From Prevotella sp. UBA3776 (GTDB taxonomy: Bacteria; Bacteroidota; Bacteroidia; Bacteroidales; Bacteroidaceae), in the NCBI GenBank assembly GCA_002369515.1, contig DFFM01000018.1, positions 9,983 through 73,982 on the forward strand: DNA of 64,000 bases, in the 5' to 3' direction. A model generated the notes under the pieces. It was given only the letters and a program-made list of their open reading frames with translations. It ran no database searches and was not told where the DNA came from. The position numbers and the translations under genes are program-made. Shown here piece by piece: positions 15,764 through 22,795 of the stretch; the first letter of the stretch is position 1; every line of letters starts with the position of its first letter.

Positions 15764-16054
15764 ATGAAAAGAATCGTCATGCTATTCATGTTCTGCGGTC
15801 TGATGCTCACGGCCTTGGCCGACTGGACATACGGAACAGCCTATTTCCAAGGTTCTCAACCCTCCCATTGCCTGAATCACGGCGGAGTGATGATTTGGTA
15901 TGATGGCGACCTTAAACAGACAGGCCTCAATGGCGGTGTAGAGATTTGGGAGGGCACAGGCGACATCTGCGTGGCCTATCCAAAAAACTACAATGGCCCC
16001 AAGATGCGCTTCTTGTCTAAGGGTGGCTCCGTGCAGATTCAGTATCTGAAGTAA
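15764..16054 (+). CDS. Small secreted protein, unknown function (96 aa)
   Basis: There is a clear signal peptide (MKRIVMLFMFCGLMLTALA, cleavage before DW) and a mature part of about 76 residues, rich in Gly, Trp and Tyr, with repeated short beta-strand patterns (GVMIWYDGDLKQ, GGVEIWEGTGDICV). One cysteine in the mature part and one in the signal peptide region make disulfide bonding unlikely within the monomer. The family is not recognised. It has its own promoter-like element and no partner gene. The start was set at the signal peptide ATG; the longer frame upstream runs through the terminator of the toxin operon. Confidence 0.7.
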   Translation: MKRIVMLFMFCGLMLTALADWTYGTAYFQGSQPSHCLNHGGVMIWYDGDLKQTGLNGGVEIWEGTGDICVAYPKNYNGPKMRFLSKGGSVQIQYLK

Positions 16055-16166
16055 CTCCCATTCCTTTCTAGGGACTTGCAGGGCATTTGTTCTTCCAGTC
16101 CATCAATGTGCCGATTTTGAATAATTTTAAGTACCATCGCAAAAAAACAGCTCACAAAGAACGTCG

Positions 16167-16190
16167 TTTGCTAATTTTTTCTTATATTTG
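16167..16190 (+). promoter_or_regulatory. Promoter-like element upstream of the RiPP locus
   Basis: TTTG 16167-16170 and TATATTTG 16183-16190, 12-base T-rich spacer, in a stretch nearly identical in design to 14950-14999. It would start a transcript around 16195, about 270 bases before the maturase ATG. Confidence 0.5.
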
Positions 16191-16381
16191 CGGTGTCGTT
16201 CAATAAAGGGCGACAAACTTAGTAGGAAGCGTTTAGCTTTCATCTGTACCGAAAAGTCTGGTAAACTTGAAACGTACAACAGATGAATGTGAACACGTTC
16301 TCTCCTTGGTTGGAATATACCATGCCGAGCCGTCATTGGCTGACATCATATATATCCTCCAAGGGTGTGGGCTGTTTCTTT
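16191..16381 (+). ncRNA. Possible structured RNA or long leader in the 414-base gap before the maturase
   Basis: There is no convincing gene between 16055 and 16468. Downstream of the promoter, TTCATCTGT (16239-16247) and ACAGATGAA (16279-16287) form a perfect 9-bp stem around a purine-rich loop (about 31 bases). An open frame of 47 codons starts at 16283 but has no family features and runs through a second promoter, so I do not call it. Bases 16055-16140 show nothing. Confidence 0.3.
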
Positions 16382-16389
16382 TATCTTTG
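16382..16389 (+). promoter_or_regulatory. -7 promoter element proximal to the maturase gene
   Basis: TATCTTTG at 16382-16389, about 80 bases before the maturase ATG. No good -33 TTTG at the right distance. Confidence 0.5.
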
Positions 16390-16393
16390 TACA

Positions 16394-16467
16394 GGTTTTA
16401 CCAGAGCCTTCGGTAGGATAGACTGAAAGGCTCACACCTTCCTGTTTATAACATATAAGGTAAAACC
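16394..16467 (+). promoter_or_regulatory. Nested stem structure in the maturase leader
   Basis: GGTTTTACC (16394-16402) is the exact reverse complement of GGTAAAACC (16459-16467), which ends one base before the ATG at 16469. Inside it, GAGCCTT (16404-16410) pairs with AAGGCTC (16427-16433). The outer stem would place the start codon at the base of a helix, so it could control translation. Confidence 0.5.
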
Positions 16468-16468
16468 A

Positions 16469-18037
16469 ATGACAGACAACAATAAATATTACCGCCCAGT
16501 ATGGACGTGTGGCAGATACAATGAGAAAGCGCAGGCAGCAATCTACTACAATCTGATTGCTGGCATGAGTTATTTCTTCGAGAGTTACTCGGCAATGGTA
16601 ATTGGTGAGATACTTTCTGTGCATAGAAATGGCGAGATAAGTCTTGAAGATATCGCTAAACGACTGAATATAGCGATGGAGAGCCTTGCCCCGTTCTTTC
16701 ATCAACTGGAACAGATGGGAATTGTTTCATCAGTGTTGCCAACTGACAATATGATTGCAGACTATCGCAGACGAGTTAGCGAATACAACTGTCAACAAGC
16801 ACAAACAGTAGAGAAAACTACTCAAGAAAAACTTCCTTATGCAATATCTAATGCTGAAAGGCTATACACAGAGAAAGTAGGCGGCATCACAAGCGTGATG
16901 TTTGAACTTACTTATTGCTGTAGCGAGAAGTGCATCCATTGCTATAATGAAGGAGCCACAAGAAATGATGAAGAAGTCAGCACTCGTGGCGATAGAGAGG
17001 AACTGACGCTTGACGAGTATAAACATTTGGTAGATGACCTGTATGAGCAGGGTCTTGTCAAGGTTTGTCTGACAGGTGGCGACCCATTTTCTAAATCGTT
17101 TGCGTGGGAGTTGATAAACTACCTATATAATAAAGGTATAGCCTTCGACGTATTCACCAATGGCCAGCGGATAGTCAATGATGTTGAAAGGCTGGCAAAT
17201 TATTATCCGCGCTTGGTAGGCGTATCTATTTATAGTGGAATTTCTGAAGTGCATGACTATATCACCCGTATCAAAGGCTCTTGGGAGCGTTCCTTGTCAG
17301 TAGTACGCCAGCTATCGGCATTTGGTGTCCCGATGAATCTGAAGTGCTGTGTGATGCGGCCCAACGTGAAGTCGTATTACATGGTGGCTGATATTGCCAA
17401 ACAATATGGTGCAGTGCCTCAGTTTGAAATCAGTCTGACAGATTCTATTGAGGGTGACAAATGTGTCAGTAAGTATCTGCGCATGACTCCAGAGCAACTC
17501 GAGATAGTCCTGCGTGATGATAATATAGCCTTGTATGTAGGCAAGGAAGCACCTAACTATGGTGGACAACAGAAGCCGATGGATGAGAATCCATGCGGTG
17601 CTGGTGACAATTCTTTTTGCATTACTCCAGAGGGAAATCTGATTCCTTGCTGTTCTTTCCATACGTTGTTTGGAAATATTAAGCAGCAGAGTATTTCGGA
17701 TGTCATTAAGGGCAGTAAAGAACTAGCATATTGGAGAGGACTGAAACTGAGTGACTACGAAGAGTGTGGACAACACGATTATTGTGCTTATTGCAACCTC
17801 TGTCCTGGCAACAACTTTATAGAGCATGGTACGCCATTAAAGGCATCAGAAGTAAACTGTTCTATGGCAAAAGTACGTTATAACCTCGCTCAAAAGATGA
17901 TGCAAGGATATGACCCACTGAATGGAAAAACGCTACGAAAACGGTTGGACGAGTTATCAGACTTCGTGTCGGCAAAGATAAGAAAGGAAATGTCGCTAAA
18001 CGATTATAGCGATACGAGATTAAAGGTAGGTGGGTAA
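16469..18037 (+). CDS. Radical SAM/SPASM peptide maturase of a putative RiPP locus
   Basis: The product is 522 residues. Residues about 1-110 look like a winged-helix, PqqD/RRE-like peptide-binding region (SLEDIAKRLNIAMESLAPFF). The radical SAM core has the CxxxCxxC cluster Cys151/155/158 (CSEKCIHC). The C-terminal SPASM domain carries further cluster ligands: Cys376, Cys384, Cys394, Cys395, then Cys433, Cys439, Cys442, Cys445 (CGQHDYCAYCNLC). Family knowledge: such enzymes use S-adenosylmethionine and several Fe-S clusters to form sactionine, ranthipeptide or carbon-carbon links in ribosomal peptides. A 34-residue Cys-containing peptide gene lies 49 bases downstream. Which crosslink is made cannot be told from sequence. 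It could alternatively be an anaerobic sulfatase-type or other SPASM enzyme, but the neighbour argues for a peptide substrate. Confidence 0.88.
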   Translation: MTDNNKYYRPVWTCGRYNEKAQAAIYYNLIAGMSYFFESYSAMVIGEILSVHRNGEISLEDIAKRLNIAMESLAPFFHQLEQMGIVSSVLPTDNMIADYRRRVSEYNCQQAQTVEKTTQEKLPYAISNAERLYTEKVGGITSVMFELTYCCSEKCIHCYNEGATRNDEEVSTRGDREELTLDEYKHLVDDLYEQGLVKVCLTGGDPFSKSFAWELINYLYNKGIAFDVFTNGQRIVNDVERLANYYPRLVGVSIYSGISEVHDYITRIKGSWERSLSVVRQLSAFGVPMNLKCCVMRPNVKSYYMVADIAKQYGAVPQFEISLTDSIEGDKCVSKYLRMTPEQLEIVLRDDNIALYVGKEAPNYGGQQKPMDENPCGAGDNSFCITPEGNLIPCCSFHTLFGNIKQQSISDVIKGSKELAYWRGLKLSDYEECGQHDYCAYCNLCPGNNFIEHGTPLKASEVNCSMAKVRYNLAQKMMQGYDPLNGKTLRKRLDELSDFVSAKIRKEMSLNDYSDTRLKVGG

Positions 18038-18086
18038 GTGTGGTTCCCCAAGAAATATTACACATAACCTCTAAACATTTACAACT

Positions 18087-18191
18087 ATGAAGGTAGATTT
18101 GAATGTTAGCGCAGCATCTAAGGTAATGACAGCAAACGGTTGCCCAAAGCTGTATGAGTCTTCATGCGGTGTTATGTATCGTCAGAGCTAA
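18087..18191 (+). CDS. Putative RiPP precursor peptide (34 aa)
   Basis: A 34-codon frame begins MKVDLNVSAASKVMT and has Gly18-Cys19-Pro20, Tyr23, Cys27-Gly28 and Tyr31 in its second half (GCPKLYESSCGVMY). The first half reads as a leader (charged start, then small residues) and the second as a core with two cysteines seven residues apart and two tyrosines, both usual targets of SPASM maturases. It lies between the maturase and an M42 peptidase gene, all on one strand, and is followed by a stable hairpin (18208-18237). It is below the usual ORF length cut-off and easily missed. No hydrophobic signal peptide is present. The assignment rests on position and composition. Confidence 0.65.
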   Translation: MKVDLNVSAASKVMTANGCPKLYESSCGVMYRQS

Positions 18192-18207
18192 AGGCTACTT
18201 TTTAATG

Positions 18208-18237
18208 GCATGGGGAATGGTATGCTTTTCCCCATGC
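18208..18237 (+). other. Hairpin after the precursor peptide gene
   Basis: GCATGGGGAA (18208-18217) pairs perfectly with TTCCCCATGC (18228-18237) around a 10-base loop. It lacks a T-run afterwards, so it is more likely an mRNA-stabilising or partial-termination element that raises precursor yield over the downstream genes. Confidence 0.55.
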
Positions 18238-18273
18238 TCTTACACAAACAGACAATAACTTTATAATCTAAAA

Positions 18274-19281
18274 ATGAGTTTTATATACAGGTCAGCAAAA
18301 GATGTCTTTAAAGCTATCAAACCATTTGTGAATGATATTCGTGTAGATGCTCTTGGTAACATAATTGCCCACAAAAAAGGTGTGGGGAAGCGTATTATGC
18401 TGATTGCCCACCATGACGTTGTGCGACTTATGGTTTCTCACATAGATGATAATGGTTTCCTTTATGTAAAGCCAGCCGGCAGCATTGATTCCCAGATTCT
18501 TTATGCTAGAAAAGTTGTTATAAGACATGAGGGGAATACAGTTATAGGTGTCATAGGCAAGAAGCCTATCCACCTTATTAGGGAAGAACAGAACGGTAAG
18601 GTAACTTATGATAATCTATGGATCGATATAGGTGCCAGAAATCAGTTGGAAGCCCTACAAATGGTTACTAAAGGCGATTATGCCTACTTTTGTTCTGACA
18701 TAGTAGAACTACCAAATAATCTTGTTACTGGCTCTTACCTTGACAATCAAGTCGGATTAAATGTACTATTAGAGTTAGCAAAACAAATTCACGGAATAGA
18801 GATACTTTGGGATGTTTTTTTTGTTGCATCAAATCATGAGGAAATTGGAATGAGAGGTGCTTCTGTTGTTGCTCATTCGATAAATCCTGATGTCTGTATC
18901 TGCATAGATGTTACACATGCCACTGACTATCCTACAACGAATGTTATTATCGATGGAGAAATAAAGTTAGGCAAAGGGTGTGTTATAGCGAAAGGGCCAA
19001 ATATTTACCCTGCTTTATTCAAGGGGATGGAAGAAACAGCAATCAAACATAACATAATGTATCAAGTAGAAGCAAGTCCATATCCTACAGGAACGGATGC
19101 CAATGTGTTACAACTATCTGGTGAAGGTGTTAAAACGGCTGTGGTTTCAATTCCATGTAGATACATGCATACTCCCCATGAAGTGTGTTCAGAAGAAGAT
19201 ATTGATTCGGTAATAAGGATTATAGGTGATTTTATGCGTACAGAATACGTTTCAAATTTTCTTATTGATAACAGCATATAG
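18274..19281 (+). CDS. M42-family metallopeptidase, possibly peptide processing
   Basis: The 335-residue product has the metal-ligand pattern of M42 aminopeptidases: His46 in AHHD, bridging Asp157 in LDNQVG, Glu189/Glu190 in NHEEIGMRGA, Asp212 in CIDVTHATD and His299 in RYMHTPHE. The usual N-terminal APGxSG segment is missing; the protein starts about 15-20 residues short (MSFIYRSAKDVFKAI), and no in-frame start lies upstream. M42 enzymes are cytosolic, cobalt- or zinc-dependent aminopeptidases. Its place between the precursor and the U32-like gene suggests trimming of the leader or degradation of the product (inference). Codon use is AT-rich like the rest of the island. Confidence 0.85.
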   Translation: MSFIYRSAKDVFKAIKPFVNDIRVDALGNIIAHKKGVGKRIMLIAHHDVVRLMVSHIDDNGFLYVKPAGSIDSQILYARKVVIRHEGNTVIGVIGKKPIHLIREEQNGKVTYDNLWIDIGARNQLEALQMVTKGDYAYFCSDIVELPNNLVTGSYLDNQVGLNVLLELAKQIHGIEILWDVFFVASNHEEIGMRGASVVAHSINPDVCICIDVTHATDYPTTNVIIDGEIKLGKGCVIAKGPNIYPALFKGMEETAIKHNIMYQVEASPYPTGTDANVLQLSGEGVKTAVVSIPCRYMHTPHEVCSEEDIDSVIRIIGDFMRTEYVSNFLIDNSI

Positions 19282-19309
19282 TTAATCCCCAAATATATTC
19301 AACTACAAT

Positions 19310-20275
19310 ATGGCCGCAAAACGAATAGATTGGAATTTCGATGGTTACAAGAGAGAGGCCCACTTCTTCCTTTGTGGAGCGTTTGAGTCTTTTAAGTTTA
19401 TAAGCGCCTTTTTGCAGATAGCGAAGCAATGTCCGAGTATGTTGAAGGATAATGTTGTGATTGAAAGCGTATTTGGCTCTCCCACATGCGTTTGGAATGG
19501 TGGCCGTGCATTGGCAAATGTCTATTACAACAAGAAACAGCTACAAAACATTCGTGATACTTATGCGAACCTTGGCGTCAAAGTAAGGTTTATATTTACA
19601 AATCCCTTTTTAAATGAGTATGACTTGCACGATAGATATTGTAACTTGATTATGGATGTTTTTAAGGAGTTGTCTCCCGAAGTGGTTGTTTATTCTCCGC
19701 TGTTGGAGGATTATCTTAGAATTGTATATCCTACAGCCTCTTTTATCAGTTCGACAACGAAACGTCTTCGTTCTAGTGAAGCACAGTTGAATGAATTTAA
19801 TCATGGTTATAAGTATGTTTGCCTTGATTATGACTACAATTATGATTTTGTTTTTCTCAATAGCATTCCTATGCACGAGAGAGATAAAGTTGAAATACTC
19901 ATAAACTCTACTTGTCCCAAAGGATGTAGTGCAAGAGTCCTACACCAAGAGTTTTCTGCAAAACGACAGTTGGAATTCAACAGTGATGAAGATTGTGAGT
20001 CGGAAGTATTCTATAAGGAGTGCCCTAAAATTAAAAGGATTATGATTCCATCTTCTTCTCCTCGTGACAGTACAAGAGACATATACATTGGAACCAATTA
20101 TATATTCCCACAAGATTTGGATATGTATTTGGAAAAGGGCTTCTGCCATTTCAAAATCCAAGGACGTGAACTCTCGACAGGTAAATTGTTTGCAGAGTTT
20201 CTTCCTTATTTGATAAGACCAGAATTCTATCCAATAGCATTGTCGATTATCGATAAAAGCAATAACAATGGATAA
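19310..20275 (+). CDS. U32 / UbiU-UbiV-like protein of the RiPP locus
   Basis: The 321-residue product looks like a U32-type TIM barrel: GVKVRFIFTNPFLNEYD and PEVVVYSPLLEDYL, then a four-cysteine set Cys202/Cys206/Cys229/Cys238 (NSTCPKGCSARV and further), and late HFKIQGRE, like the KIEGR signature of U32 proteins. Family knowledge: several U32 members (UbiU/UbiV, TrhP, RlhA) are not peptidases but bind a [4Fe-4S] cluster and take part in oxygen-independent hydroxylation of small molecules or RNA. Inferred: a second modifying enzyme acting on the peptide made here. The cysteine spacing (3, 22, 8) is not the standard one, so the assignment is moderate. It starts 28 bases after the peptidase gene, same operon. 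Confidence 0.6.
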   Translation: MAAKRIDWNFDGYKREAHFFLCGAFESFKFISAFLQIAKQCPSMLKDNVVIESVFGSPTCVWNGGRALANVYYNKKQLQNIRDTYANLGVKVRFIFTNPFLNEYDLHDRYCNLIMDVFKELSPEVVVYSPLLEDYLRIVYPTASFISSTTKRLRSSEAQLNEFNHGYKYVCLDYDYNYDFVFLNSIPMHERDKVEILINSTCPKGCSARVLHQEFSAKRQLEFNSDEDCESEVFYKECPKIKRIMIPSSSPRDSTRDIYIGTNYIFPQDLDMYLEKGFCHFKIQGRELSTGKLFAEFLPYLIRPEFYPIALSIIDKSNNNG

Positions 20276-20304
20276 ACAATACTTTTTTAACACAAGAATA
20301 ACTT

Positions 20305-20932
20305 ATGGGTAAAGAAAACAACAAATCAAATAGTGTAGCGGGTGTTCTGATTAACCAAGACCTCTCATTGCTGATACAAGCTGTGTTGCATGTGGATAAA
20401 GAATATCTTTCATATGCGGACACAAATGCCAATGCTGGCGATAGAAAAGATCAAATTAATCAATTGGAACGTGTGTTTGCTTATGAGTTATATCACCAAT
20501 GGTCACTGCTTAAGGATGATAATCTGGTGTTAAATGGGGAGATAGGCAAACTATGGAATAACGAAACAAGCTATCCAGACTTGATACTTCATGGCGGTCA
20601 AAACGATTTTGGTAATAATAAATTGTTGTAGAGATTAAGCGTGAATGTATGGTTAAAGGAAAACCAGAAGCTATCCTTGACGATTTAGAAAAACTGTCTG
20701 CTTTTCTTGAAACAGTCGAGAAAGATGATAAATTTGGAAGTTATCGTAATTATGATCATGCTGTGTTTCTTTTGCTTAAAGGCGAACTCAATGAAATAAC
20801 AAGAGCCTTGGAAAGCAAAAAGGCTTCAGAAAAAAACTCAATGATAATGTCATCTGTATGTCTTACAACGAAGAGAAAAAAAATAAGAATGGCATGTCTT
20901 GCAGATTTGAAAAAGTAGAAGTTAGATGGTGA
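20305..20932 (+). pseudogene. Frameshifted PD-(D/E)XK-type protein gene
   Basis: Three frames carry one protein. Frame 1 (20305-20631) runs from MGKENNKSNSVAG to DLILHGGQNDFGNNKLL and stops. One missing base there (TTGTTGTAGAG) would continue as LVEIKRECMVKGKPEAIL in the next frame (to about 20830). A second shift near the A-run at 20830-20840 continues as ICMSYNEEKK and MSCRFEKVEVRW, ending at TGA 20932. PDLILHG and VEIKR together form the D...ExK motif of PD-(D/E)XK nuclease-like proteins. About 205 residues when restored. It may be inactive, or the shifts may be sequencing errors at short runs. Confidence 0.7.
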
Positions 20933-20965
20933 AATATGAAATAAATCGAGAAAAGTATTTCCTTT

Positions 20966-21157
20966 ATGATAGTATCAGTAACATGCCCTAATTGTGGCAA
21001 TCCAGTCGTTTTTAATTTGGAACCGCCTATATGTGGTGGTTTTGTAGAGTGTTGTTATAATTGTTCTGCTACCGTTTCTGGCTCATATAGTTGGGGGAAC
21101 AATAATACTCCCATTATTCGCTATGTGCGGTCGAGTGGCGGATATAAGAAACGGTAG
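20966..21157 (+). CDS. Small zinc-ribbon protein (63 aa)
   Basis: Two CxxC-type pairs are visible: CPNC near residues 7-10 and CCYNC near 29-33, with another Cys in PPIC between. The protein ends in a basic, Tyr-rich tail (SGGYKKR). This is a typical one-domain zinc ribbon of unknown role. A shortened relative (MGSVTVLVNCPNCFC) is encoded at 21436-21507, so the region has seen local duplication. Confidence 0.55.
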   Translation: MIVSVTCPNCGNPVVFNLEPPICGGFVECCYNCSATVSGSYSWGNNNTPIIRYVRSSGGYKKR

Positions 21158-21217
21158 CAGGGATATTGGTTTGTTGAATATTAAGTGATAAATAGAACTT
21201 ATTAATAATGCAAAAAT

Positions 21218-21412
21218 ATGGGATTTATAAATGATTTTAAGAAAGGCTATCAAGATGGCCAAAATGGCAAGTATAACACTCTTGGTGTTATCATATTGAT
21301 TGTTATTGCGCTTTACTTTATTCAAAAGTGGACAGGCTTACCTGTGTTTGATTGGGCAAAGAGTGCAGCAGTCTGGATTTGGAATGGGATAATGTCCCTT
21401 CAAGAAAAATAG
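21218..21412 (+). CDS. Small single-pass membrane protein (64 aa)
   Basis: A polar N-terminus (MGFINDFKKGYQDGQNGKYN) is followed by a hydrophobic segment (TLGVIILIVIALYFI) and a Trp-containing amphipathic C-terminus. I do not recognise it. It stands between the zinc-ribbon gene and its truncated copy. AT-rich codon use. Confidence 0.45.
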   Translation: MGFINDFKKGYQDGQNGKYNTLGVIILIVIALYFIQKWTGLPVFDWAKSAAVWIWNGIMSLQEK

Positions 21413-21435
21413 TTGGACTTCATTCTTGAGTAGTA

Positions 21436-21507
21436 ATGGGAAGTGTGACAGTGTTGGTGAATTGTCCTAATTGCTTCTGCTTAGTTGCTGTAAAGTGGAG
21501 ATTATAA
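21436..21507 (+). pseudogene. Truncated copy of the zinc-ribbon microprotein (23 codons)
   Basis: The frame MGSVTVLVNCPNCFCLVAVK resembles the first 18 residues of the product of 20966-21157 (MIVSVTCPNCGNPVVF) and then stops. Probably a leftover of duplication; translation is uncertain. Confidence 0.4.
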
Positions 21508-21520
21508 AGAAGGGAAATCT

Positions 21521-21946
21521 ATGGTAGCCAAACAGCATAGTATGTTGCTCGCTTTCGATGAATGCAACATGAAATACTTCGAGGGCAAGTTGCCTTTCCC
21601 CCAGTTTGACCTGCTGCACTCCTTTAGGACGTGCGGCTACTTCAATTGTGACTATAAGCAAGGGTGGTTTAGCAGGACGCTGTATAACTTCCGCATATCA
21701 ATGACGGACTATTATGACTTCACTCCAAAACAGTTTGAAGACATACTGGTGCATGAGATGATTCATTACTATCTGGCATACTTCGGAATAGACAAAAGCA
21801 TAAGTCATGGGCGGGAGTTTAAGAAAATGGCTAAGCGGCTGAATCAGACTTATGGCTTGAATATCACGAAGACATTAGACATCTCGCAATATAAAAGAAG
21901 AGAAGGCACGCCGACGATTTCTTACTGGTTGGCACAATGGTTTTGA
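21521..21946 (+). CDS. SprT-like zinc metalloprotease (141 aa)
   Basis: The zincin motif HEMIH (His78, Glu79, His82) is followed by SHGREF with the third ligand His96, as in SprT/Spartan-like proteins. The N-terminal LLAFDECNMKYFEGKLP is the helix expected in the family. At 141 residues it lacks the C-terminal zinc ribbon of longer SprT proteins. Family members are linked to cleavage of DNA-protein crosslinks or are unstudied in bacteria. Neighbouring genes give no functional clue. Confidence 0.8.
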   Translation: MVAKQHSMLLAFDECNMKYFEGKLPFPQFDLLHSFRTCGYFNCDYKQGWFSRTLYNFRISMTDYYDFTPKQFEDILVHEMIHYYLAYFGIDKSISHGREFKKMAKRLNQTYGLNITKTLDISQYKRREGTPTISYWLAQWF

Positions 21947-21948
21947 GT

Positions 21949-22107
21949 ATGAGGTTTTTCAAAGAGTTTCATGGTTTCTTTTTCGAGTTCAACTCGCTTG
22001 GAGATTATTTCAAGTTTCTGCTTGGCAGGCTTGTCGGTGCTATATTAGGTATTGGGATTTTGTTCGTGATTGGCTATCTCCTCTATTTGTATGGACAAAC
22101 CTTATAG
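21949..22107 (+). CDS. Small membrane protein (52 aa)
   Basis: The product starts MRFFKEFHGFFFEFNSLGDY and ends in a hydrophobic segment (GAILGIGILFVIGYLLYL). The ATG follows the SprT-like stop after two bases and its own stop is one base before the next start, so it fits an operon. A closely similar segment (GAILGIGVLFLIGYLSGQ) is found in a different context at about 24835-24895. Confidence 0.5.
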   Translation: MRFFKEFHGFFFEFNSLGDYFKFLLGRLVGAILGIGILFVIGYLLYLYGQTL

Positions 22108-22108
22108 T

Positions 22109-22633
22109 ATGCGACTACTGGAAATTATGACGGACGACGTGCCGATAGCATGTGGAGACGTGTTTGGTGTGAATGATATGTTGGACGTGCTGAGGGCGTT
22201 CTGCAGGGAGCAGGGCATGGAGATGCCACTTGTGAGGCTGATTGAGGTGGATGACGTACTTAGACCATACGCTGTGTCGCTGCACTTGATGAAGAACGAC
22301 CAGATGGATCAGTTTGACGCGGAAGTGATCTTTTTGCTGACGGATTTCCCTGAGAGGGTGGATCGGGAGGCTGAGGCTTGTCGGCTGATTGTGATGGCGA
22401 AGGAGTTCGAAAGGCCTTGCCTGCTGACGACGAGGACTGCTTTCTCACCGCGGCAGGACAACTTCTACGAGCGTTTCGGCTACATGAAAATGCCTGTGAC
22501 GTGGTCAGATGAGGCAGACAATGAATATGAAGTTTTTCTGAAAGGCCAATTGGAGATGGGCAGTTTTGTGAGTCTGATGGAACGGGTGGAGTATATAGGA
22601 ATGGAAATAGTGTATAGGTATTATGAGTTATGA
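22109..22633 (+). CDS. GNAT-like acetyltransferase, weak match (174 aa)
   Basis: The FYERFGYMKMP segment near residue 135 is typical of the last part of the GNAT fold (acetyl-CoA-binding side), preceded by LIVMAKEFERPCLLTT. The N-terminal half has no recognisable motif. ATG 22109 was taken because it follows the upstream stop by one base; in-frame ATGs at 22091 and earlier overlap that gene. Followed by a tandem repeat tract. Confidence 0.45.
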   Translation: MRLLEIMTDDVPIACGDVFGVNDMLDVLRAFCREQGMEMPLVRLIEVDDVLRPYAVSLHLMKNDQMDQFDAEVIFLLTDFPERVDREAEACRLIVMAKEFERPCLLTTRTAFSPRQDNFYERFGYMKMPVTWSDEADNEYEVFLKGQLEMGSFVSLMERVEYIGMEIVYRYYEL

Positions 22634-22662
22634 TTGAGGATGAAAGATTGTGGTTGGATAAT

Positions 22663-22730
22663 TTAGCCAAACAACCAAACAGGATTAGGCCAAATAACCA
22701 AACGGAATTAGGCCAAATTACCAAATTTGG
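22663..22730 (+). repeat. Three tandem 22-23 bp units
   Basis: Three imperfect copies of TTAGGCCAAATAACCAAACGG with small changes, ending in the palindrome CCAAATTTGG, just upstream of the ATPase promoter. It could be an operator array or a simple repeat. Confidence 0.7.
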
Positions 22731-22741
22731 TTAGAAAATAT

Positions 22742-22771
22742 TTTGTTTTCCAAAGGATTTTTGTATCTTTG
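22742..22771 (+). promoter_or_regulatory. Promoter of the DUF4143 ATPase gene
   Basis: TTTG 22742-22745, 18-base spacer, TATCTTTG 22764-22771; ATG 24 bases later. Confidence 0.75.
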
Positions 22772-22795
22772 CACCATCAATCAAAAAATCATAAT

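Noticed and set aside
16283..16426. 47-codon ORF upstream of the maturase as a second precursor peptide
   Set aside because: It runs through a promoter element and the structured leader, has no leader/core pattern, and its codons look like translated non-coding sequence.
22663..22730. Tandem units as a small CRISPR array
   Set aside because: The units are contiguous and imperfect, with no spacers and no cas genes nearby.
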